33,774 nt of DNA from Nitrospirota bacterium (GTDB taxonomy: Bacteria > Nitrospirota > Thermodesulfovibrionia > Thermodesulfovibrionales > JdFR-85), in the NCBI GenBank assembly GCA_015492515.1, contig WGEZ01000101.1, positions 1 through 33,774 of the forward strand, in the 5' to 3' direction. Position 1 is the stretch's first letter. Every line of letters begins with the position of its first letter. Both the position numbers and the translations under genes were made by a program. The notes below the pieces were generated by a model. The model searched no databases, was not told the origin of the DNA, and saw only the letters and a list, made by a program, of their open reading frames with translations. Below are positions 24,255 through 33,265 of this stretch, one piece after another.

Positions 24255-27093
24255 GAGAAGGGTCCTCGGTGTCTTCGTCGCGGTCATAGTCCTGAGCGTG
24301 ATCTTTGCCGTGGGCCTGGTGAGCTATCTCCAGAAGAAGAGCATATACGAGACGGCCACGGAGAGGATGACCGTGACCGCAGAGGTGGTGAGCAGGACCA
24401 TAGAGGCGGCGATGCTTGAAGGCGAGGCCGGGGCGGTAAGGGCTGTGGTCGACGCCCTCGGTACGATCGAGGGCCTCGGAGAGGTCGTTGTTGCAGACAG
24501 CGAAGGCCTCTCCACCTTCGACGGTTCGGGTGCCGTTGTGGAGAGGGAGGTCCTGGAGAGGCTCAGGAGCCGGGCATCCCCCTACGTCCGGATCAGCGGC
24601 GGTGTGATGACCGTCTACAGCCCCCTTCAGAACAGGGCCGCCTGCAGGAGGTGTCATGATCAGGGCGGTGACTACCTGGGGGTTGTGAAGGTCTCGATGA
24701 ACCTGGACAGGGAGGAGGGCCGGATGGGGGGTCTCATCACCTTCGACGTCGGCGCCTCCCTCTTCGCCGTCCTGGCGCTCTCCCTCATTGTGAGCATGCT
24801 CCTGCGGAGGATGGTGATCCGTCCTGTGGAGAAGATGGAGAGCGCGGCGAGGAGGGTCGCTGAGGGTGATCTCACCTTCAGCGCCGATTTCCGCTCCGAC
24901 GATGAGATCGGACAGACCTTCACCGCGCTCCAGAGGGCCTTCCAGTCCTTATCCAGGGTCCTGCAGAGGGTGAGGGATGTCACAAAGCGGATCTCCCGGG
25001 TCTCCTCAGAGGTGGAGGCTGATTCCAGGGAGGTCGTGGAGGGCACGAAGCGCGAGGCTGAGGCGGTCGAGGATATCTCAAGCTCCATCGAGCAGTTGAG
25101 CACAGCGGTCACCGAGGTGGCGGAGAGTACGGCCGATCTGGCGAGGTCGTCGGAGCGGTCCGCGTCCTCTGTGGAGAGGATGGCTGTCAGGATCTCTCAG
25201 ATCGCCCAGAACAGCAACGACCTCCTTGGCGCCTTCGACTCCACATCGTCATCCATCGAGGAGCTCTCCTCCTCGGTGAAGGAGGTGGCGCGGAGCACGG
25301 ACGAACTCTCCAGGGCTGCCGACGACACCCTATCGGCGGTCGAGGAGATCACGGCCTCTATAAGAGAGGTGGAGGGAAACACCAGGGAGTCCGCCAGGCT
25401 GACGGAGCGGGTCGTCCAGGAGGCCTCCTCCTACGGGATGGGGTCGATAGAGAAGACCCTGTCCGGCATGGAGAGGATCAAGGATTCGGTGCAGAAGACG
25501 GCGGAGTACATCGAGAGGCTCGGAGGGAGGTCCGAGGAGATCGGCAAGATCCTGACCGTGATCGACGAGGTCACGGACCAGACGACCCTCCTGGCACTCA
25601 ATGCAGCCATACTGGCGGCACAGGCGGGCGAGCACGGCAGGGGTTTCTCCGTCGTCGCCGACGAGATTAAGGACCTTGCCGAGAGGACGTCCTTCTCCAC
25701 CCAGGAGATAGCCACCCTCATCCAGACGGTGCAGCAGGAGGTGAGGGATGCGGCCTCGGCGATGAAGCGCGGTCTCGAGGCGGTCAACGAGGGTATGGGG
25801 CTTGCATCAGAGGCGGCTGATGCACTGAGGAAGATCGTGGAGAGTGCACGTGCCTCCTCGGAGATGTCCTCCGCGATCGAGAACGCTACCTCGGAGCAGG
25901 CGGCCTCGGCCAGGTTCGTGAAGGAATCGATGGAGAAGGTCCGCGACATGTCCAGCCAGATCGCAAGGGCCACCTCAGAGCAGTCCAGGGGGATGGCCCT
26001 CATAATGGAGGCCACGGAGAAGGTGAGGAACATCGCCATGGAGGTGAAGACCGCGACGGCGGAGCTCTCCACCCAGAGCGAACAGATAAGGAAGAACACC
26101 GAGGTGGTATCCGATAAGAGCCAGCTCATATCAAGCGCCATCAACGAGCAGAAGAGCGGTGCCGAGCAGATAAAGAGATCGGTGAGGGCGATAACCGACC
26201 TCCCCGTCAAGAACAGGAACCTCGCCTTCAAGGTGAACAACGCCATCAGGGCCCTCGTCAAGGATGCGGAACTGGTAGTGGCCGAGATGGAGGGGTTCAG
26301 ACTCCATGCCTCGGCAGCCGACGAGAGGGTCCTCAGGCTCGGTGTGGTCCCTCTGCAGTCGCCGGCGGAGATGCACAGGAGGTTCGGCCCCTTCGTGGAC
26401 TACCTCGGCAGGAAGCTCGGCAGGCACGTGGAGCTGAAGGTGGGGCTCGATTTCCGTAGCGCCATAGAGGACATAGGCAAGGGCGTGACGCAGTTCTGTT
26501 ACATGACCCCTTCCACGTTCATAATCGCGAACAACGACTACGGCGTCAGGGTCCTCGTGCAGGCCGTCAGGGACGGCAGGCCCTTCCATCATTCCGTCAT
26601 CATCGCAAGGGCCGACAGCCCCATATCCGGCATCGAGGACATCAGGGGGCGGTCCTTCGCCTTCGGTGACCCTGGATCGACCTCGTCCCACATAGTGCCG
26701 AGGCATATGCTCCTTGAGGCGGGCATAACCCTCGACGACCTCCTCTACTACAACTACCTCGGCCACCACGACGACGTGGCGAAGGCGGTCCTCTCCGGAC
26801 AGTACGATGCCGGTGCGGTGATGGAGTCAGCGGCGGAGAGGTTCAGGGAGGAGGGTCTGAAGTTCGTGAAGATCTCCGAGGCCATACCGGAGTTCAACGT
26901 CTGCGTCTCGAAGGACCTGCCTGACGAGGATGTGGAGGCCCTGAGGGCCGCGCTGCTGTCGCTGAAGGATACGGACCCGGAGGGTGCAGCGGTGCTGAGG
27001 GCGATCGATGAGCACTACAGGGGGTTTGTGGATGCCAGCTACGAGGACTATCTGTGGATAAAGGAGATCATGTCAAGGCTGGGCATGCTTTGA
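24241..27093 (+). CDS. Chemoreceptor with haem-c-type sensor and C-terminal PhnD-like domain
   Basis: The 950-residue methyl-accepting protein has a membrane helix (9-30), then a periplasmic domain of about 130 residues containing the haem-c motif Cys135-Arg-Arg-Cys138-His139. A second helix (about 166-188) and a HAMP domain (about 187-240) follow. The long cytoplasmic signalling coil has its hairpin tip near 446-465. After the coil, residues about 696-950 form a PhnD-like (phosphonate-type) substrate-binding domain: [53 protein letters not shown]. No membrane helix precedes that domain, so it should lie in the cytoplasm, an unusual place for this fold. The tip has Leu458 and Gln461 where E. 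coli receptors have Glu and Arg. The start overlaps cheW. Confidence 0.92.
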   Translation: MGRLERRVLGVFVAVIVLSVIFAVGLVSYLQKKSIYETATERMTVTAEVVSRTIEAAMLEGEAGAVRAVVDALGTIEGLGEVVVADSEGLSTFDGSGAVVEREVLERLRSRASPYVRISGGVMTVYSPLQNRAACRRCHDQGGDYLGVVKVSMNLDREEGRMGGLITFDVGASLFAVLALSLIVSMLLRRMVIRPVEKMESAARRVAEGDLTFSADFRSDDEIGQTFTALQRAFQSLSRVLQRVRDVTKRISRVSSEVEADSREVVEGTKREAEAVEDISSSIEQLSTAVTEVAESTADLARSSERSASSVERMAVRISQIAQNSNDLLGAFDSTSSSIEELSSSVKEVARSTDELSRAADDTLSAVEEITASIREVEGNTRESARLTERVVQEASSYGMGSIEKTLSGMERIKDSVQKTAEYIERLGGRSEEIGKILTVIDEVTDQTTLLALNAAILAAQAGEHGRGFSVVADEIKDLAERTSFSTQEIATLIQTVQQEVRDAASAMKRGLEAVNEGMGLASEAADALRKIVESARASSEMSSAIENATSEQAASARFVKESMEKVRDMSSQIARATSEQSRGMALIMEATEKVRNIAMEVKTATAELSTQSEQIRKNTEVVSDKSQLISSAINEQKSGAEQIKRSVRAITDLPVKNRNLAFKVNNAIRALVKDAELVVAEMEGFRLHASAADERVLRLGVVPLQSPAEMHRRFGPFVDYLGRKLGRHVELKVGLDFRSAIEDIGKGVTQFCYMTPSTFIIANNDYGVRVLVQAVRDGRPFHHSVIIARADSPISGIEDIRGRSFAFGDPGSTSSHIVPRHMLLEAGITLDDLLYYNYLGHHDDVAKAVLSGQYDAGAVMESAAERFREEGLKFVKISEAIPEFNVCVSKDLPDEDVEALRAALLSLKDTDPEGAAVLRAIDEHYRGFVDASYEDYLWIKEIMSRLGML

Positions 27094-27104
27094 GATCGAG
27101 AGGG

Positions 27105-28832
27105 ATGGTGTCCCTCTGGAAGACGAAGAGGCTCTCCAGGCGGTTCATCCTGAGGGTGCTCGCGATCCTTCTCCCGGGCCAGGGCCTGCTCTGGTTCTGG
27201 TTCTTTTCGATCCACCGGGACCTCATCGGTAAGGCCCCGGGGACGATCCTCGCCACCCTCTCGCTCCAGGCGGCGGTCCTGGCGGTCTTTCTCATCCTGA
27301 TCCACCGCTTCTTCAGCAGCAGCATCACCGCAAGGATAGAGGAGCTCAGCAGCGGCATCGAGAGGGTCACCGCCGGTGATCTTACAGAGAGGGTAGAAGG
27401 CACAGGGGACGACGAGATCGGTTCGATGGCGAGGGGGCTCGGCTTCCTCACGGACCGTCTCTCCTCCACGGTGAAGAAGCTTAGGTTGATCTCCGGCAAC
27501 GTCGCGGCGGCGATAAGCCAGCTGCACCTGATATTCAAGGACGTTGCGGAAGGCATGTGGAGGCAGCAGTCCTCATCAGAGGAGGTGCTCAACGCGGTCA
27601 GGAAGGTCTCCGGATCACAGTCCAGGATCATCGAGCATACCGAGAGGCTCCTCTCCCTCTCGGGAGACAACCTCTCGGCCCTCCTCCAATTGAAGTCCAC
27701 CTCCGAGGAGATAGCGGCCGGTACGGAGAGGCTGAAGGTCGACTTCGACAGCTCCTGCTCGGCCGTATCAGGGCTGATGCACTCGGCACGGGAGGTGGCC
27801 TCAAGGGCGGCGGAGGCGTCGTCGGCCCTCCAGGATGCCTCCTCATCGGTGGAGGAGGTGAACGCCTCGGTGAAGGAGGTGGAACGCAACGCCGCCGAGT
27901 CCGCCAGGCTCAGCCAGGAGACGACGGAGGTGATATCGGAGAAGGGGATGATCTCCGTCGTCGATGCGGTGAACGTCATGGAGAGGATCGAGGCCGCCGT
28001 AAGGTCCCTCACCGAGGTGATCAGGAGGCTCGACCAGAGGTCCCAGGACATCGGAAAGATCACCTCCGTCATCAGGGAGATAACGGAGCAGACGGGGTTG
28101 CTCAGCCTCAACGCCCAGATACTCGCGGTCCAGGCCGGAGAGTACGGAAAGGGGTTCTCCGTCGTCGCCGACGAGATGAGCGCCCTCTCGGAGAAGACCG
28201 CCGCCTCCGCCCGTGAGATCGCGGGCATCGTCTCCACCATCAAGAAGGAGATCGAGGGCGCCGTGGAGAGGACGGAGGAGACTGTCAGGATGGTCGAGGA
28301 GGGGAACGGCATCGTGCTGAAGGCAGGTGAGGCCCTGAGGGAGATACTGGTGGCCTCCAGGAGGTCGTCCGAGACGGCGGCAGGCATAGAGAGGGCCGTC
28401 ACCGAGCAGAGGAGCGGCCTCGGACTCATCCTGGATTCGATCGAGAGGATAAAGCAGATGGCCTTCGACGTCAACACCGCGGCAGAGGGTCAGGAGAGGA
28501 GCACTGCCTACCTCCTGGAGAAGATGGATTCCATGAAGGACTCCCTGGAGCTGACCAGGAAGGCCACGGACGAACAGGTGGAGAACGCCCGCTTCATCAC
28601 GGACAACATCGAGCTGGCCAACGAGATGACGGCGGAGATCACGAGGGCCTCATCGGAACAGCAGGCGTTGAACGGAGAGGTCGTGGCGGCGCTGGAGGAG
28701 ATCATCAAGACGAGCAAGGACTCCGCAGAGGGGCTTAAGGAGGTCTCGCTCCTCATCTCCTCCCTCCGCGACGAGGTGGAGTCGCTCAAGCAGGGGATGG
28801 GGATCTTCAACACAGGAGACAGAAGGGGTTAA
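27105..28832 (+). CDS. Chemoreceptor without a periplasmic sensor domain
   Basis: This 575-residue methyl-accepting protein has two hydrophobic helices (about 14-36 and 48-70) separated by only a dozen residues, so almost nothing projects outside. A HAMP domain follows (about 71-122), then a long cytoplasmic coil with the signalling tip near 326-360 (LLSLNAQILAVQAGE). It may sense membrane state or energy, or act with the preceding receptor. Both are inferences. Like that receptor, it has Leu340 and Gln343 at the usual Glu and Arg positions of the tip. ATG 27105 is preceded by GAGAGGG. An in-frame TTG at 27090, touching the previous stop codon, is the alternative start. Confidence 0.88.
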   Translation: MVSLWKTKRLSRRFILRVLAILLPGQGLLWFWFFSIHRDLIGKAPGTILATLSLQAAVLAVFLILIHRFFSSSITARIEELSSGIERVTAGDLTERVEGTGDDEIGSMARGLGFLTDRLSSTVKKLRLISGNVAAAISQLHLIFKDVAEGMWRQQSSSEEVLNAVRKVSGSQSRIIEHTERLLSLSGDNLSALLQLKSTSEEIAAGTERLKVDFDSSCSAVSGLMHSAREVASRAAEASSALQDASSSVEEVNASVKEVERNAAESARLSQETTEVISEKGMISVVDAVNVMERIEAAVRSLTEVIRRLDQRSQDIGKITSVIREITEQTGLLSLNAQILAVQAGEYGKGFSVVADEMSALSEKTAASAREIAGIVSTIKKEIEGAVERTEETVRMVEEGNGIVLKAGEALREILVASRRSSETAAGIERAVTEQRSGLGLILDSIERIKQMAFDVNTAAEGQERSTAYLLEKMDSMKDSLELTRKATDEQVENARFITDNIELANEMTAEITRASSEQQALNGEVVAALEEIIKTSKDSAEGLKEVSLLISSLRDEVESLKQGMGIFNTGDRRG

Positions 28833-28891
28833 GCCGGTTGCCGGGAGGGCACAGCTCAGACGTCCCGGGACGCCGGCATCAGACGGAGGTG

Positions 28892-30850
28892 ATGGTGAAG
28901 GCCGGAGAGACGGAAGAGAGGATGGCGAGGCTCCTTTCACTGGAGGGGGGGCCGGAGGACCTGGGGTTCGTCCTGGACTCCCTCAGGAACGGGAGCTGGC
29001 GCATCAGGAAGGCCGCCCTCGACGTCCTGTTCCAGCGGTACAGCCCGGAGCAGTACGTCGAGGAGCTGATAGGGCTTCTGTACATCGAGGACAACGCCGG
29101 GGCACGGAACACCGCCATGGAGGCCCTCGTGAGGCTGGGAAGGCGGGCCGTGGATCACCTCGCCGCTGCCTACAGGACGGAGAACCGTGACGTCAGGAAG
29201 TTCATCGTGGACATCCTGGGCATGATCGGCGGCAGAGGGGTCCTGCCCGTCCTGCTTCAGGCGATCAAGGACGAGGACGACAACGTGAGGGCCTCGGCGG
29301 TGGAACACCTCGGGAGGCTCAGGGACCCCTCAGTCGTCGACGCCCTGCTGGAGATAGTCGACTCGGGTGAGTTCTGGACCGCCTATCCAGCTCTGGAGGC
29401 CCTCGGCCGGATCGGTGACAGGCGGGCCGTTCCACACCTCCTGAGGGCCCTTGAGAGAAGGCGCCTAACAGAGCCCGCGCTGAAGGCGCTCTCAGGATTC
29501 GCCGTCCCGGACGCCCTGGACGAGATCATCCCCCTGCTGCGAGACAGGCGGCGTTCCGTCCAGGAGGAGGCCTTGAGGACGATAGAGGGCCTCTACCAGA
29601 ACGGGGTCTCCGGCGAGCTCATATCACTGAAGCTGAGGGGACTGATCGGTGATGAGGTCTCCGATCTGCTCCTCAGGCACGCCGACCACAGGGATAAAGA
29701 TACCAGGGCTGCAGCGATGGTCCTCCTCTGCCTCATCGGTGATCACCGTGCGATGGCACCCCTGCTCGACCTTTCCGAAGACGACGGGTTCAGGGAGAGG
29801 GTGAAGCGTTCGCTCCTCTTCATCGGCGGGAGGGAGCCCGAGAGCCTCATAGCCGTTGCGAAGACGGGATCAACGTTGAAGAGGAGGCTGATGGCCGAGG
29901 TCTTCTCCGAGCTCGGGACACCAAGGCTCTTCGGGATACTCCTGGAGCTCCTCAGAGACGACGACGGCCACGTGATAGCCCACGCCGCCCGCGGACTCGG
30001 CCGGATCGGTGACAGGCGGGCTGTGGACGAGCTCCTTCCCCTCCTGGGCCATCCATACCCTGACGTCCAGGAGGCCGCTGTCTCAGCCCTCACGGAACTG
30101 GGCCGCTTCGTTCCTGTCCATGAACTGATCGAGGCCCTCGGTGCCGGTGACCCCCGCCTCAGGAGGAACGCAGCCCGGATACTCGGCAACATCCGGGCCG
30201 GAGAGGCCCTGGAAGCCCTCGCCCTTGCGGCGAAGGACGAGTCGGAGGAGGTGAGGAAGGCGGCCCTCCGGGCGGTGGCAAAGATGGGGACCGGGGCCGC
30301 GGTGAGGTGTCTCCGTGCGGCCCTCGCAGATGAGTCGCCGCGGATACGCGCCGTGGCCACCGAGAGCCTGGCGCTCCTCTCGGGCAGGGAGGCCCTCGGG
30401 TTGGTGGTGCTCATGGCCGGGGACCCCGACGACGGTGTCAGGGCCAGGGCGGCGCATTGTCTCTCAAGGTTCGATGATGCGGCCTCGCTGGAGGCGCTGA
30501 TCAGGCTGCTGAAGGACCGGAACGGCCTCGTCGTGGCGAAGGCGATCGAGTCCCTGGCCGCCTTCAGCCACAGGGTGGAGGCCCGGGACGCCGTGGCCGG
30601 GATGCTCGGCTCCGACGACAGGGAGATCCAGCGGACCGCCGTCATGGCCCTTGCATCCTTCAGGGGTACGGAAGGGCTGATCGAGCCCTTCCTCTCCGAC
30701 CGCGACTGGGCCACGAGGCTCGCCGCCGCCCGGGCCCTGGCAAGGAGAGGGTCCAGCAGGTCCAGGGCGAGCCTCGAGGATCGGTACCGCATCGAGGAAG
30801 ACCCGACGGTCAGGAAGGTGATCGAGGGGGCGTTGGGTGTCTCACGCTGA
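28892..30850 (+). CDS. HEAT/PBS-lyase-repeat protein in the chemotaxis operon
   Basis: This 652-residue soluble protein is built almost wholly of HEAT-type helical repeats of about 31 residues. More than a dozen units are visible, for example GDRRAVPHLLRAL and GDRRAVDELLPLLGHPYPDVQEA. It has no signal peptide, membrane helix or catalytic motif, so it is probably a binding scaffold. HEAT-repeat genes occur in some delta-proteobacterial chemotaxis clusters, and the position between the receptors and cheR suggests a partner among Che proteins. ATG 28892 has GGAGG just upstream. GTG 28895 is equally possible, and an upstream TTG at 28838 has no ribosome site. cheR begins at about its end. Confidence 0.88.
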   Translation: MVKAGETEERMARLLSLEGGPEDLGFVLDSLRNGSWRIRKAALDVLFQRYSPEQYVEELIGLLYIEDNAGARNTAMEALVRLGRRAVDHLAAAYRTENRDVRKFIVDILGMIGGRGVLPVLLQAIKDEDDNVRASAVEHLGRLRDPSVVDALLEIVDSGEFWTAYPALEALGRIGDRRAVPHLLRALERRRLTEPALKALSGFAVPDALDEIIPLLRDRRRSVQEEALRTIEGLYQNGVSGELISLKLRGLIGDEVSDLLLRHADHRDKDTRAAAMVLLCLIGDHRAMAPLLDLSEDDGFRERVKRSLLFIGGREPESLIAVAKTGSTLKRRLMAEVFSELGTPRLFGILLELLRDDDGHVIAHAARGLGRIGDRRAVDELLPLLGHPYPDVQEAAVSALTELGRFVPVHELIEALGAGDPRLRRNAARILGNIRAGEALEALALAAKDESEEVRKAALRAVAKMGTGAAVRCLRAALADESPRIRAVATESLALLSGREALGLVVLMAGDPDDGVRARAAHCLSRFDDAASLEALIRLLKDRNGLVVAKAIESLAAFSHRVEARDAVAGMLGSDDREIQRTAVMALASFRGTEGLIEPFLSDRDWATRLAAARALARRGSSRSRASLEDRYRIEEDPTVRKVIEGALGVSR

Positions 30851-30860
30851 AGGACGCACC

Positions 30861-31712
30861 GTGCTGACCGAGGAGACCTTCAGGCTTCTCAGGGAGCTTG
30901 TCAGGGATCACTCGGGGATCCTCCTTGACGATGACTCCAGGTCGATCGTGGAGAGACGCCTTTCGGGGAGGCTCAGGGTCCACAACCTGGACAACTTCAG
31001 GGACTACTACAGGTACCTCCTCTACGACGGGAAGAGGGACGAAGAGCTCTCGGCCGTCATGGACCTGCTGACGGTGAACGAGACCTACTTCTTCAGGGAG
31101 AAGAGGCAGCTTCAGGCCTTCCGGGAGGAGATACTGCCTGAGCTGAGAGAGAAGCGGAGGGATGTCAGGAGGATGAGGGTCTGGTCGGCGGGCTGCTCCA
31201 CCGGCGAGGAGGCCTATACGATAGCCATGTTGATCTCCGAGAGCGGGCTCTTCGAGGGATGGGACATCGAGGTCCTGGGCAGCGACATAAACAGGAGGGT
31301 CCTGCAGACGGCGAGGAGGGGTGTGTACAGGCGGAACTCCTTCAGGGCCACGAGCGACTATCACCTCCAGAAGTACTTCGAGCCCGTCCCCGAGGGCTGC
31401 TACCGAGTGAAGGACGACGTCAGGAGGCTCGTCACCTTCTGTTACATCAACCTCCTCGATCCCGGGAGATCGGGGTTCCTCGGCAGGATGGACGTGATCT
31501 TCTGCAGGAACGTACTGATATACTTCGACATCCCGTCCAGGAGGAAGGTGGTCCAGGGTCTCTACGATGCATTGAACGACGGCGGTTACCTCCTCCTGGG
31601 GCATGCCGAGTCTTTGATGAACATAACGACGGCCTTCACCCTGAGGCATCTGAAGCATGACCTCGTGTACCAGAGGCCGGAGGCCGGGGTGGCTTTATGT
31701 CAGAGAGGATAA
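30861..31712 (+). CDS. cheR: Chemotaxis protein methyltransferase CheR
   Basis: CheR uses S-adenosylmethionine to methylate glutamates on receptor signalling coils during adaptation. The 283-residue protein has the N-terminal helical domain and NETYFFRE. It then has the SAM-binding loop VWSAGCSTGEEAYTIAM, IFCRNVLIYF and the C-terminal GHAESL, all standard. I prefer GTG 30861, six bases after AAGGA and giving the normal start LTEETFRLLREL. A GTG at 30837 inside the HEAT gene would add eight residues. The end overlaps cheB by 16 bases, so the two adaptation enzymes are probably made together. Confidence 0.95.
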   Translation: MLTEETFRLLRELVRDHSGILLDDDSRSIVERRLSGRLRVHNLDNFRDYYRYLLYDGKRDEELSAVMDLLTVNETYFFREKRQLQAFREEILPELREKRRDVRRMRVWSAGCSTGEEAYTIAMLISESGLFEGWDIEVLGSDINRRVLQTARRGVYRRNSFRATSDYHLQKYFEPVPEGCYRVKDDVRRLVTFCYINLLDPGRSGFLGRMDVIFCRNVLIYFDIPSRRKVVQGLYDALNDGGYLLLGHAESLMNITTAFTLRHLKHDLVYQRPEAGVALCQRG

Positions 31713-32755
31713 GGGTCCTTGTCGTCGATGACTCAGCCTACAGCAGGCAGACCATCAAGGAGCTGCTCAGGGACGAACCGGGGATCGATGTCGAGGAGGT
31801 CGCGGTGGACGGTGCGGATGCCATTAGGAAGGTGCGTCGCTGCCGGCCCGACGTCATCACCCTCGACCTCCAGATGCCCGGGATGGACGGCTTCACCTTC
31901 CTCAGGTGGTTGATGCAGGAGATGCCCACCCCGGTGATAATGGTCAGCTCCCGTTCCGACAACGAGACCGTCTTCAGGGCCCTGGCGCTTGGGGCCGTGG
32001 ACTTCGTGGCGAAACCGGCAAGGAGGCTGGGGCTCGAGGGTGTCAGGAAGGACCTGATCGCCAAGATAAAGGGCATAGACACCAGATCGGTCGAGAGGCT
32101 CAACAGAAACCTCAGGATGATGGCCGAGGGAAGACGGCTCACGAGGGCGGCACGCTGCAGGAGGCCCTCCGATGGGGTCGTCGCCATCGGCGCCTCGACG
32201 GGAGGCCCCCAGGCGCTCCAGTTCATACTCGGCAGGATGCCCCCCGACTTCCCTGCGCCGATCGTCGTCAGCCAGCATATGCCCGAGGGCTTCACAGGCC
32301 CGCTCGCCGAGAGGTTGAACACCCTCTCACCCCTGAAGGTCAAAGAGGCCGAGGACGGTGAGGCCCTCCTGTCCGGAAAGGTCCTGATATCACCGGGAGG
32401 ACACCATCTCCTCCTGGAGAAGAGGGGGAAGGTGGTCTGCACGAGGCTGAGGAAGGCGGCGGACAATGACATATACACGCCCTCCGTGGACCTGATGATG
32501 TCCTCTGTGGCCCGGCTCTTCAGGGACAACGGCGTGGGGGTCGTGCTGACCGGCATGGGGAGGGACGGAGCCACGGGCATGCTCGAGATCCAGAGGGCGG
32601 GAGGCCACACCATAGCCGAGTCAGAGGAGACCGCCGTCGTCTTCGGCATGCCCAGGGAGGCGATCAGCAGGGGTGCGGCAAGGAAGGTCCTGCCCCTCGG
32701 CGAGATCCCGGAGGAGCTCTTAAGGGCCGTGAGGGGCGTCAGCCGTGGCGGGTGA
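31697..32755 (+). CDS. cheB: Chemotaxis protein-glutamate methylesterase CheB
   Basis: CheB removes receptor methyl groups and can deamidate glutamines; it is activated by phosphorylation from CheA. The 352-residue protein has a receiver domain with acidic Asp11-Asp12 and phosphoacceptor Asp57 (VITLDLQMPGMDG). A linker and the methylesterase domain follow, with the catalytic triad Ser167 (IGASTGGP), His194 (SQHMPEG) and Asp290 (TGMGRDG). Everything needed for activity is present. It is the last gene of the tightly packed block. A 131-base gap separates it from the second cheY. Confidence 0.96.
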   Translation: MSERIRVLVVDDSAYSRQTIKELLRDEPGIDVEEVAVDGADAIRKVRRCRPDVITLDLQMPGMDGFTFLRWLMQEMPTPVIMVSSRSDNETVFRALALGAVDFVAKPARRLGLEGVRKDLIAKIKGIDTRSVERLNRNLRMMAEGRRLTRAARCRRPSDGVVAIGASTGGPQALQFILGRMPPDFPAPIVVSQHMPEGFTGPLAERLNTLSPLKVKEAEDGEALLSGKVLISPGGHHLLLEKRGKVVCTRLRKAADNDIYTPSVDLMMSSVARLFRDNGVGVVLTGMGRDGATGMLEIQRAGGHTIAESEETAVVFGMPREAISRGAARKVLPLGEIPEELLRAVRGVSRGG

Positions 32756-32844
32756 ACCAGGTTGTCCCGGTGCCGGAAGGCGGGGATTCACTAAAGAAAG
32801 GGCCGGAATCGGCCGAAGAATGAAGAACAGAAGGGTATCAACCG

Positions 32845-32873
32845 GGGCTTCCCGGGATCGATCACGGAAGCCC
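32845..32873 (+). promoter_or_regulatory. Hairpin directly upstream of second cheY ribosome site
   Basis: GGGCTTCC (32845-32852) pairs perfectly with GGAAGCCC (32866-32873) around a 13-base loop. It ends just before the GAGGAGG ribosome site. It could be a translation-control element, a processing point or a weak terminator of the cheB transcript. No T-run follows. Confidence 0.4.
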
Positions 32874-32886
32874 GTGAGGAGGTCCT

Positions 32887-33261
32887 ATGCCTAACATCCT
32901 TGTCGTTGAGGATTCACCGACGATGAGACAGCTCATCAGCTTCGCCATGCGCAGGATCCCTGACTCGAAGGTGATCGAGGCCCTCGACGGTGTGGATGCG
33001 CTCAGGAAGCTCTCCACGGAGAAGATCGACATCATCCTTGCCGACCTGAACATGCCCGTGATGGACGGGCTGAAGCTGGTCAGCCACGTGAGGAACAACC
33101 AGGCCTACAGTGATATACCGGTCATCATGATAACCACCGAAGGGGCCGAGGAGGACAGACGGAGGGCCATCGCCGCCGGTGCAGACGCCTACCTCTCCAA
33201 GCCCATCCAGACGCAGGAGCTGATCAGGCTGGTCACGGAACAGCTCGACAGGAGCAGATGA
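32887..33261 (+). CDS. cheY: CheY-like single-domain response regulator (second copy)
   Basis: This 124-residue receiver domain has Glu8-Asp9, phosphoacceptor Asp53 (IILADLNMPVMDG), Thr84 and Lys105 (LSKPI), so it should be phosphorylatable. It starts PNILVVEDSPTMRQLI, close to classical CheY, and has no output domain. The ATG follows a strong GAGGAGG. It differs clearly from the first cheY of the operon. One may drive the motor and the other serve as phosphate sink, but which is which cannot be told from sequence. It ends four bases from the convergent ahcY. Confidence 0.93.
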   Translation: MPNILVVEDSPTMRQLISFAMRRIPDSKVIEALDGVDALRKLSTEKIDIILADLNMPVMDGLKLVSHVRNNQAYSDIPVIMITTEGAEEDRRRAIAAGADAYLSKPIQTQELIRLVTEQLDRSR

Positions 33262-33265
33262 GGGC

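Noticed and set aside
27068-28477. Open frame of 469 codons on the minus strand
   Set aside because: It is opposite a clear chemoreceptor gene. The serine-rich translation mirrors the receptor's coiled-coil codons.
29743-30792. Open frame of 349 codons on the minus strand
   Set aside because: Antisense of the HEAT-repeat gene; its apparent repeats only mirror that protein's repeats.
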